Positions 7,198 to 14,375 of a stretch of 14,375 bases of DNA are shown piece by piece. Within the stretch, counting starts at the first letter, position 1. The number at the start of each line of letters is the position of its first letter. Below the pieces are notes generated by a model, which was not told the origin of the DNA, did not search any database, and was given only the letters and a program-made list of their open reading frames with translations. Location of the stretch: contig CAIRYE010000468.1 in the NCBI GenBank assembly GCA_903882765.1, positions 1-14,375 of the forward strand. Direction: 5' to 3'. A program made the position numbers and the translations under genes. Origin of the DNA: an uncultured Anaerolineae bacterium. GTDB taxonomy: Bacteria > Chloroflexota > Anaerolineae > Anaerolineales > Villigracilaceae.

Positions 7198-8232
7198 ATG
7201 TTAAAACCCTATATCGCGAAAGTAATCAATTCTGAACACCTCACCCGTGAGGAAGCTGAATCCGCTATGGGCGTCATTATGACCGGCGAAGCCACTCCGG
7301 CTCAGGTGAGCGCATACATAGTAGCCCTTCGTATGAAGGGCGAAACCATCGACGAGATCACCGGCTCTGTGCAAGGTATGCGCAACGCCGCTGTAAAAGT
7401 GACCGTAACGGACCGCTCCGTTCCACTCTACGATATTGTGGGCACCGGCGGAGATGGCGCTCATACCTTTAATATTTCTACCGCCGCCGCCTTTGTAATG
7501 GCAGGCGCTGGCAAAAAGATCGCCAAACACGGCAACCGCGCCGCGTCTTCGCTGTGTGGCAGCGCTGATGTTCTCTCAGCGTTGGGGGTAAATCTAGACC
7601 TAACCGCCGAGCAGGTTGGCTTGGCCATTGACCAACTCAATATCGGTTTTATGTTCGCCCCTAAATTCCACCCGGCCATGAAATACGCCATCGGCCCACG
7701 TAAAGAGATCGGCCAGCGCACCATTTTCAACGTGCTTGGTCCGCTCACCAACCCCGCCGGCGCCGATATTCAACTTACTGGCGTTTACTCGGACAAACTA
7801 GTGCGCCCCATAGCCAATGTTCTCAAGAATTTGGGAAGCAAAGGCGCCATGGTGTTGATCGGCGCGCAGGGCACGGATGAACTAAATACCTGCGGTATTA
7901 ATCAGGTTTGCCAGCTGCGAGCCGGCGAATTGAGCGACTTTGAAATGAACCCGGCCGATTTTGGCATGCCGCCCGCCAGCATTGATGACCTAAAAGGCGG
8001 ATCACCGGACCAAAACGCCGAAATGATGCGACAATTGTTAGGTGGCAAACTTACCGGCCCTATCCGCGATTCCGTGCTGATGAACGCCGCCGCCGCCATT
8101 TCCATCGAGACCGACGACATAAAACGATCTTTGGAACAAGCCAGTACATCGTTAGAAAGCGGCGCCGCCTTGGCCAGTCTGCAAAATCTAGTGGAGTTCA
8201 GCCGTTCCTTCATCCACGAGCCATTGGAATGA
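7198..8232 (+). CDS. trpD: Anthranilate phosphoribosyltransferase
   Basis: TrpD transfers phosphoribose from PRPP to anthranilate, the second step of the pathway. It has 344 residues, the usual length. Signatures: GTGGD (82-86), which binds PRPP pyrophosphate; KHGNRAASSLCGSAD (from 110); FHPAMKYAIGPRKEIGQRT; and FNVLGPLTNPAG. All key blocks of the family are intact. ATG 7198 was preferred over an in-frame GTG at 7180 because CGGAG (7188-7192) stands five bases before it, and because the longer form would extend into trpG. Ten bases separate it from the trpG stop, and its end overlaps trpC by the four bases ATGA (8229-8232). Confidence 0.96.
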   Translation: MLKPYIAKVINSEHLTREEAESAMGVIMTGEATPAQVSAYIVALRMKGETIDEITGSVQGMRNAAVKVTVTDRSVPLYDIVGTGGDGAHTFNISTAAAFVMAGAGKKIAKHGNRAASSLCGSADVLSALGVNLDLTAEQVGLAIDQLNIGFMFAPKFHPAMKYAIGPRKEIGQRTIFNVLGPLTNPAGADIQLTGVYSDKLVRPIANVLKNLGSKGAMVLIGAQGTDELNTCGINQVCQLRAGELSDFEMNPADFGMPPASIDDLKGGSPDQNAEMMRQLLGGKLTGPIRDSVLMNAAAAISIETDDIKRSLEQASTSLESGAALASLQNLVEFSRSFIHEPLE

Positions 8233-9029
8233 GCGATATTCTTTCCACCATTCTGGATCAGAAAAGGGTCGAAGTTGCTCTTTTGGACAAAGCCAACCTA
8301 AGGCAGCTAGCCTTCGCCGCGCCATTGCAACGGGACTTTAAGGCCGCCATCACCCGCAAAACACAAAGCGATGCAGTACGGTTGATCGCAGAGCTGAAAC
8401 GCGCCTCGCCTTCCAAGGGATTGCTTGCCCCCAACATAGACCTGTTGGATGTGGGAAATCAGTATCAATCAAATGGGGCCGCGGCCATCAGCGTGCTCAC
8501 GGATGAGAAATTCTTTCAGGGCAAGCTCCAAACCCTGATTGAATTGAAATATCAGACCGGAATAACCATCCCGCTCCTACGCAAGGATTTCATTATCGAT
8601 GAAAGCCAGTTGTACCAGGCGCGAGCTTTCGGTGCCGATTCGGCTTTGTTGATCGTTGCCGCGCTGGAACCCGCCCGACTGCAGGAACTGCACGATTGCG
8701 CCATTAGCCTCGGCCTCACCCCATTGGTAGAAGTGCACAACCACGCCGAGCTGGACACCGCCTTGCGCGTAAGCGATATTCAGATTATTGGGGTGAACAA
8801 TCGCAACTTGAAAACTTTCGAGGTATCGTTAGAGACCACCACATCGCTGCTGCCCTTTATCCCCGCCGGTATCACTACCGTGGCGGAATCGGGAATTTTT
8901 AACGCCTCGGACGTGCAAGAGTTGGCGGATGCCGGCATTGACGCCATTTTGGTAGGCGAGGGTATCATCACCTCGGCTGATATCCCCGCCAAGGTGCGCG
9001 AATTGGCCAGTGTGCGGGCAACCTCATGA
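8229..9029 (+). CDS. trpC: Indole-3-glycerol phosphate synthase
   Basis: TrpC cyclises 1-(2-carboxyphenylamino)-1-deoxyribulose 5-phosphate to indole-3-glycerol phosphate with loss of CO2 and water. It is a 266-residue single-domain (beta/alpha)8 barrel. Signatures: AELKRASPSKG (54-64) with the catalytic Glu and Lys, SVLTDEKFFQG, LLRKDFIID with Lys119, LVEVHN, GVNNRNLKTFEV, VAESGI, and ILVGEGI at the phosphate site. It is separate from trpF, unlike the fused TrpCF of enterics. It is coupled by ATGA overlaps to trpD upstream (8229-8232) and trpF downstream (9026-9029). Confidence 0.96.
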   Translation: MSDILSTILDQKRVEVALLDKANLRQLAFAAPLQRDFKAAITRKTQSDAVRLIAELKRASPSKGLLAPNIDLLDVGNQYQSNGAAAISVLTDEKFFQGKLQTLIELKYQTGITIPLLRKDFIIDESQLYQARAFGADSALLIVAALEPARLQELHDCAISLGLTPLVEVHNHAELDTALRVSDIQIIGVNNRNLKTFEVSLETTTSLLPFIPAGITTVAESGIFNASDVQELADAGIDAILVGEGIITSADIPAKVRELASVRATS

Positions 9030-9676
9030 CCATCATCAAGATATGCGGTATCACCACCCTTGAAGATGCTCTACTTTGCGCCGATCTTGGCGTAGAAATG
9101 CTAGGCTTCAACTTTTATGCTAAGTCTGTTCGTTTAGTAAGCTCTGCCAAGTGTCAATCGATGGTCGCTGAGTTGCGCAAGCGCGGGTACAACCTGATGT
9201 GTGTTGGCGTTTTTGTCAATGCAGCCGCAGCTGAGATCGAAAAAAATGTTATGGATTGCGGTTTAGACGCGGCGCAGTTACATGGCGATGAAGACCCTTC
9301 CTTCGCAGCTTCGTTATCGGTGCTAAATTACAAAGCCTACCGAGGGCTGCCGCTTCCGGCTAACGCGAACCTGTATCCACAACCTGCCGCCAACAGCTTG
9401 CCGCGATTTTTGGTAGATGCCAGCGTTGCTGGGAAGTATGGCGGAACCGGCGCTTCATTGGATTGGAATAAGGCAGCTGATCTTAACAATGTTGGCACTA
9501 TCAACCAACGCTTTCTGTTAGCGGGCGGTATCACCCCCACAAATGTTGCTGAAGCGATCGAAAAAGCCGCACCTTGGGGTGTCGATATCGCCTCGGGGGT
9601 AGAAGAGGCAATAGGGAAAAAATCCGTTGAAAAAGTACGGATGTTGGTTGAAAAGGTTCGAAATGCCCAAGTGTGA
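9026..9676 (+). CDS. trpF: Phosphoribosylanthranilate isomerase
   Basis: TrpF carries out the Amadori rearrangement of phosphoribosylanthranilate, the step between TrpD and TrpC. It has 216 residues. Catalytic Cys7 lies in IKICGIT and Asp131 in LVDASVAGKYGGTG. Other signatures are VGVFVN, AAQLHGDE, and LLAGGITPTNVAEAI followed by GVDIASGVE at the phosphate-binding end of the barrel. The loop FYAKSVRLVSS departs from the common PKSPR form, but this loop varies in the family. The start overlaps the trpC stop (ATGA), and 24 bp separate it from trpB, the largest gap within the second half of the operon. Confidence 0.95.
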   Translation: MTIIKICGITTLEDALLCADLGVEMLGFNFYAKSVRLVSSAKCQSMVAELRKRGYNLMCVGVFVNAAAAEIEKNVMDCGLDAAQLHGDEDPSFAASLSVLNYKAYRGLPLPANANLYPQPAANSLPRFLVDASVAGKYGGTGASLDWNKAADLNNVGTINQRFLLAGGITPTNVAEAIEKAAPWGVDIASGVEEAIGKKSVEKVRMLVEKVRNAQV

Positions 9677-9700
9677 TACCAGAAATGGAATGGAAAAACA

Positions 9701-10893
<1,193 letters not shown>

Positions 10894-10897
<4 letters not shown>

Positions 10898-11661
10898 AGA
10901 TCAGCGAGCTCGACCGAAAACACAAGTTCTTTGTCCCCTACTTTCCCCTAGGCTATCCCAACCTCGAGACTTCTATCGACGTGATCGAAGCGCTTGCCAA
11001 GAACGGCGCCGATATCCTCGAGATCGGCATGAGCTTCTCCGATCCGCTGGCGGATGGTCCGGTCATCCAGCATGCTACCCAGATTGCGCTCAGCAACGGC
11101 ATCACCATCGAGAAGACCCTGCAAGCCGTTGCCACCCTGCGAGGTCGCGGGGTCACAATCCCGCTGGTGCTGATGGGCTATCACAACCCCTTGCTAGCCT
11201 TTGGGCTCAAACGCTTCGTCGAACGGATCCGCGCTATAGATATCGCTGGTCTGATCATTCCCGACCTACCGCTGGAAGAAGCTGAAGACCTATTGGCCGT
11301 GCTGGGCGATATACCGCTGATCCTAATGGTAGCGCCCACCACCCCCAAAGAACGCATCGCTGAGCTGGCGCACAACGCCGGTGGCTTTATCTACCTGGTC
11401 AGTATCACCGGCATCACCGGCAGCGGTAGCAGCTTCGCTCTCAACCTGCCTGATCTGATCGCGGAGATCCGTCAACACAGCGATCTGCCGATCTGCATCG
11501 GCTTTGGAATCGACTCTGCCCAAAAAGCCGCCCAAACCGCCGACTTGGCCGATGGGGTAATTGTCGGGACGCATGTCATCAAAGCTATTGGAGAAAGCGA
11601 TAATCCGGTAGGGGTAGCCACCGCGCTTGCGCGGGAGTTTAGTTCCGCGCTCCGGAGGTAG
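10894..11661 (+). CDS. trpA: Tryptophan synthase alpha chain
   Basis: TrpA cleaves indole-3-glycerol phosphate to indole and glyceraldehyde 3-phosphate and channels indole to TrpB. It has 255 residues, slightly shorter than the 268 of enterics. Catalytic Glu43 lies in LEIGMSFSDP and Asp54 in ADGPVIQ. Other signatures are FVPYFPLGYPNLE, MGYHNPLL, IIPDLPLEE, VSITGITGSG and IGFGID. The usual IPFSDP reads MSFSDP here, a mild substitution outside the catalytic residues. It is the last gene of the operon; the next gene is 327 bp downstream. Confidence 0.96.
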
Positions 11662-11673
11662 GTCTCTTTTTTT
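11629..11673 (+). terminator. Possible terminator at the end of the trp operon
   Basis: A strong hairpin (GCGCGGGA 11629-11636, TTCCGCGC 11643-11650, one G-T pair) covers the end of trpA. A run of seven Ts follows only at 11667-11673, 16 bases further on. The spacing is too long for a standard intrinsic terminator, so the call is weak. No better candidate is seen after trpA. Confidence 0.3.
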
Positions 11674-11681
11674 CAACTCTG

Positions 11682-11888
11682 GTGCCGGTCTCCTGAACTC
11701 GGTGGCCTTATCGTGACCGAGCAACCGCCCTTGATCGGTGAGTCTCCCATGTATGATCCGTTCCTTGCTTTTCTTCAGTAAGGAATAGATAGGTTTTCCA
11801 GATATAGGTGCCCTCGCTCGGCTCGGGTTGATCAAGCTGTTCGGAGACCTGACGGTCACAATCACACCCGCGGTGGGGACACCGGCAC
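11682..11888. repeat. 207-bp nested inverted-repeat element (structured RNA or MITE-like)
   Basis: This fills most of the 327-bp gap between trpA and the next gene. Ends: GTGCCGGTCTCC (11682-11693) and GGACACCGGCAC (11877-11888) are inverted repeats matching at 11 of 12 positions. Inside lie GGTCTCC-T-GAAC (11687-11698) with GTTCGGAGACC (11839-11849); a hairpin CTCGGT/ACCGAG (11698-11703, 11716-11721); CTTGATC/GATCAAG (11730-11736, 11830-11836); TTCCTT/AAGGAA (11761-11766, 11780-11785); and CACC/GGTG (11865-11868, 11872-11875). Together these form a rod with two side hairpins. No coding sequence is convincing on either strand. No target-site duplication is seen. It could be a non-coding RNA, a leader of the downstream gene, or a small non-autonomous mobile element. 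Confidence 0.5.
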
Positions 11889-11988
11889 GAGCAGGGTTTG
11901 CATACCAACGACTCTGCGCATGTTTGAAATTAAAATAATAAAGCATAGGACTTTATCAACACCGTAAAAAATACCTTAGAATAGAATT

Positions 11989-13005
11989 ATGCTACAAAGA
12001 TTCTATTCCTCAGTTTTGATCACTCTCCTCCTAACCTCCTGCCGGTCGGTACCAAGTATTAGCACGAATCCATCCCCAGCCCCTATCACTATCACTTACA
12101 TCCTCGACGACCAAACCAATCAAACCCAAACCACTGCTGCCACGGTTCGCGAGTTCCTCGATGGGCAAAACCTCGCCCTTTACAGTGCCGATATCATCGC
12201 GCCAGAACCCAGCACCCCGCTTGCCGATGGCAGCACCGTGCGGGTGACTCGGTCTAGGCTGGTTAAGGTAAAAGTGGGCGATAAGACCTACACCGGACGC
12301 AGCGCGCAGAGCGAGCCGGCTCAGATACTGCGCGAGCTGGGATTCACCCCCACCGGCATGGATATCATCGAGTTGAAGGAGAACAACACCATCGTCCTGC
12401 GCCGCGTAAGCGAGGTAATAGAGTTCTCTAGCCAGATGATCCCTTACAAGTTGGAGTACGAACGCAGCGACGCCCTAAACCCCGGCGATCAAAAGGTGCT
12501 CAAAGCTGGCGTGCCCGGTTTATCACTAGGACGAAAACGCATCGCCTTGGTGGATGGGGAAGAACTGCGCACGCTCACCCAACCGATCACGAAGGTGAGC
12601 GATCCGATAACGCAGGTGGTGCAGGTTTCTTCCAGTATGTCGATCGGCACCATTGATATTGGCAACAAGAAGGTGAATTACTGGAAGGCGGTCGAGATGT
12701 ACACCACTTCCTACTCGCCCTGTGGCAGCGGCACCCCCACCTGCAGCTATGGCACCGCCAGCGGCATGAAGGTAGCTTACGGGGTGGTGGCGGTCATACC
12801 CAGCTTGTTCAATGCGTTGGCCGGTACGCAGGTGTACATTCCGGGCTACGGCATCGGCGTGATCGGTGATGTCGGCGGCGGCTTTCCTGATGGTCGGGCG
12901 TGGATCGATCTTGGCTACAGCGACGCCGATTATCAGGGTTGGTACGGCTTCCATACGGTATACTTCTTGGGCGATGCCCCGGCATACGACCCATTTGGCT
13001 ATTAA
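11989..13005 (+). CDS. Lipoprotein with DUF348, G5 and 3D domains (YabE/RpfB-like)
   Basis: A 338-residue predicted cell-envelope lipoprotein. Residues 1-18 form a lipoprotein signal (hydrophobic ITLLL, then the lipobox LTSC with Cys18). DUF348-like segments cover about 30-145, a G5 domain about 140-215 (EVIEFSSQMIPYKLEYE, then GVPGLSLGRKRIALVDGEE), and a 3D domain about 235-330. G5/3D proteins such as YabE and RpfB are linked to peptidoglycan remodelling, so a role in wall turnover is inferred. Of the three aspartates that name the 3D domain, two are visible (Asp294 in GDVGGG and Asp307 in WIDLGY). The first is replaced (VAVIP, Ile270). A TAGAAT box at 11977-11982 lies only six bases before the ATG, and no ribosome site is seen, so a leaderless transcript is possible. 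rsmA follows after 12 bp, an order also known from Bacillus (yabE near ksgA). Confidence 0.85.
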   Translation: MLQRFYSSVLITLLLTSCRSVPSISTNPSPAPITITYILDDQTNQTQTTAATVREFLDGQNLALYSADIIAPEPSTPLADGSTVRVTRSRLVKVKVGDKTYTGRSAQSEPAQILRELGFTPTGMDIIELKENNTIVLRRVSEVIEFSSQMIPYKLEYERSDALNPGDQKVLKAGVPGLSLGRKRIALVDGEELRTLTQPITKVSDPITQVVQVSSSMSIGTIDIGNKKVNYWKAVEMYTTSYSPCGSGTPTCSYGTASGMKVAYGVVAVIPSLFNALAGTQVYIPGYGIGVIGDVGGGFPDGRAWIDLGYSDADYQGWYGFHTVYFLGDAPAYDPFGY

Positions 13006-13017
13006 GAGAGAAAATTT

Positions 13018-13851
13018 ATGAACAAACCCGTCCTCGATGTCACCCGCATTCTAAAAGATTACAACTTACGCGCCCAAAAGGAATACGGCCAAAACTTTTT
13101 GCAAGATCCCGATATTCTGCAGAGTATCGCCGATTGCGCCGAGATCCAGCCGGATGAAACAGTGTTGGAGATCGGTCCTGGGTTGGGTACACTCACGGTG
13201 TACCTTGCCGAGCAGGCCAAACAGGTAAAATGCGTTGAGATCGACGCTGGGTTTGTGCGTGTGCTAAAAAAGACCACCGCCGCGTACCCCAATGTGCAGG
13301 TCATTTTGGGCGATATTTTGCAGATCGACCCCGCCACGGTTGCCCAGAGCGATGATTTTTTGGTGGTCGCCAATGTGCCGTATTACATCACTTCCGCCAT
13401 CTTCCGCCATTTACTTGGCGCCAGCAAAAAGCCCAAGCGCATCATCCTCACCATCCAAAAAGAGGTCGCTCAGCGCATTTGCAATATCCACGAGGAGCAA
13501 AGCCTGCTCTCGCTCAGTATCCAGATCTATGGCAAGCCTCGCATACTGCATCGCATTCCAGCCGAGGCTTTTAACCCCGTGCCTAAGGTCGATTCGGCTG
13601 TGCTACGAGTAGACCTCTTTGATCAACCCGTAATACCGGTAGATCAGATCGACGCTTTCTTTAAGCTAACCAAAGCAGGCTTCAGCCAGAAGCGAAAAAC
13701 CCTTAAGAACTCGCTTTCGGCAACTTTGCAAAAAAAACCGGCCGAGATCCAAGACCTGCTGCTTTCGCAACAAGTGGACCCCAACCGGCGGGCTGAAACC
13801 CTATCGATCGAAGAATGGCAACGGTTGATCCCGTTGTTTGCTAAACAGTAG
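13018..13851 (+). CDS. rsmA: 16S rRNA (adenine-N6,N6) dimethyltransferase
   Basis: RsmA/KsgA dimethylates two adjacent adenines near the 3' end of 16S rRNA during small-subunit maturation. It has 277 residues, the normal length. Signatures: GQNFLQD (24-30), the SAM-binding motif LEIGPGLGTLT (50-60), acidic VEID (73-76), GDIL (98-101), NVPYYITS (119-126) as the adenine-binding NxPY motif, FNPVPKVDSAV, GFSQKRKTLKNSL, and the C-terminal DPNRRAETLSIEEW. The ATG at 13018 is 12 bp after the upstream lipoprotein gene, with an AGAGAG purine run before it, so the two are probably cotranscribed. Its last 11 bases overlap the end of the convergent glycosyltransferase gene (13841-13851). Confidence 0.95.
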   Translation: MNKPVLDVTRILKDYNLRAQKEYGQNFLQDPDILQSIADCAEIQPDETVLEIGPGLGTLTVYLAEQAKQVKCVEIDAGFVRVLKKTTAAYPNVQVILGDILQIDPATVAQSDDFLVVANVPYYITSAIFRHLLGASKKPKRIILTIQKEVAQRICNIHEEQSLLSLSIQIYGKPRILHRIPAEAFNPVPKVDSAVLRVDLFDQPVIPVDQIDAFFKLTKAGFSQKRKTLKNSLSATLQKKPAEIQDLLLSQQVDPNRRAETLSIEEWQRLIPLFAKQ

Positions 13852-14374
13852 ATCGACCAGCGACCCCTAATTGTTTTAGATCACGAAAATGACTACGAAC
13901 CTCCCACACCTTAACCGCTGCCTCCAATTGGATCTGCAGCGACATTTTTGATTTTCCTTTTACCCGCTCTTGGAAGTGGATGGGCACCTGAAAGAAACTG
14001 AACCCCAGCACATATGCGATATAAGCCATTTCAACCAGAAAGATGTAGCCGTTGGAGGTGATGCGGTTTAACGGCATTTGCTGCAAGGTTTGCCGGCGCC
14101 ACATGCGGTATCCAGAGGTCATATCTTTGATGCTATCGATGCCAAGGATGGTGCGGGCGTAAGTATTGCCAAACGCCGAAAGCATTTTGCGCCACAAAGG
14201 CCAGCTCTCATCCAAGCTGCCGCCCTTTACATATCGGCTGCCGATCACCACATCGTGGGTTTCGATGGCTTTTGCCATCTCGATCAATTTTTGGGGATTA
14301 TGAGAAAAATCGGCGTCCATCTGTCCGATCGCGTCCGCGCCATCCGCCATTGCTTTGTAGAAGCCTTCAATGTA
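13841..14374 (-). CDS. GT2 family glycosyltransferase, polyprenol-phosphate mannosyltransferase-like (partial)
   Basis: Only the C-terminal 177 residues are visible; the gene runs off the right edge (the frame is open from 14374, YIEGFYKAMADG). The DxD motif of GT-A enzymes lies in QMDADFSH. SRYVKGG, DMTSGYRMWRRQ, SNGYIFLVEMAY and VPIHFQERVKGKSKMS match the DPM1-like group, which transfers mannose (or a similar sugar) from a nucleotide sugar to a polyprenyl phosphate carrier at the cytoplasmic membrane face. The protein ends soon after the catalytic domain, with no GtrA-type or other membrane domain. Related GT2 enzymes use other sugars, so the donor is not certain. It is convergent with rsmA and overlaps it by 11 bp. 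Confidence 0.9.
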   Translation of the reverse strand, partial: YIEGFYKAMADGADAIGQMDADFSHNPQKLIEMAKAIETHDVVIGSRYVKGGSLDESWPLWRKMLSAFGNTYARTILGIDSIKDMTSGYRMWRRQTLQQMPLNRITSNGYIFLVEMAYIAYVLGFSFFQVPIHFQERVKGKSKMSLQIQLEAAVKVWEVRSHFRDLKQLGVAGRSTV

Positions 14375-14375
14375 T

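Noticed and set aside
6648..7199. 183-codon minus-strand open frame opposite trpG
   Set aside because: A shadow of trpG, which has all catalytic residues; the antisense frame shows no recognisable motif.
11682..11888. Known riboswitch or RNA (cobalamin, FMN, c-di-AMP, RNase P, tmRNA, SRP)
   Set aside because: Compared by eye with the conserved cores I remember on both strands; none is present. A model scan would be needed to exclude divergent members.
11323..11946. 207-codon open frame on the minus strand across the end of trpA and the following gap
   Set aside because: Half of it is antisense to trpA. The rest covers the nested-repeat element, the composition is odd (many Arg and Pro), and no domain or ribosome site is seen.

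Overview
The window is a bacterial chromosomal segment of intermediate G+C. Housekeeping and biosynthetic genes run on the + strand, with a convergent gene at the right edge. A Trp-specific T-box leader, a TrpRS of the Deinococcus 'type II' style, and a G5/3D lipoprotein directly upstream of rsmA together suggest a Chloroflexota (Anaerolineae-like) genome. That placement is an inference from family memory, not a search result.

Layout. Bases 2-637 are the 3' half of enolase, followed by an intrinsic terminator. Bases 759-3537 form an AT-richer accessory stretch. It holds a zinc-ribbon protein of unknown function, a small four-helix membrane protein, and a BspA-type (LRR_5) leucine-rich-repeat gene that is broken by one extra C in a C5 run at 2429-2433. 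A consensus promoter (TTGACA, 16 bp, TATAAT) then drives a T-box leader (about 3783-4056). This leader controls a compact operon, trpE-trpS-trpG-trpD-trpC-trpF-trpB-trpA (4091-11661), whose genes mostly overlap by the four bases ATGA. After trpA comes a 327-bp gap dominated by a 207-bp set of nested inverted repeats (11682-11888). A G5/3D-domain lipoprotein, rsmA, and a convergent partial polyprenol-phosphate mannosyltransferase-like gene close the window. The last two genes overlap tail to tail by 11 bp.

How it works together. The operon encodes every step from chorismate to tryptophan, plus a tryptophanyl-tRNA synthetase. The T-box specifier is UGG, and the antiterminator bulge is UGGC, which fits a tRNA with discriminator G, as in bacterial tRNA-Trp. 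Uncharged tRNA-Trp should therefore switch on both the synthesis of tryptophan and its loading onto tRNA. TrpE also keeps the LLES motif linked to feedback inhibition by tryptophan, so control acts at both the RNA and enzyme level.

The least explained items are the nested-repeat element after trpA, the trpS gene inserted between the two anthranilate synthase subunits, and the frameshifted LRR gene.
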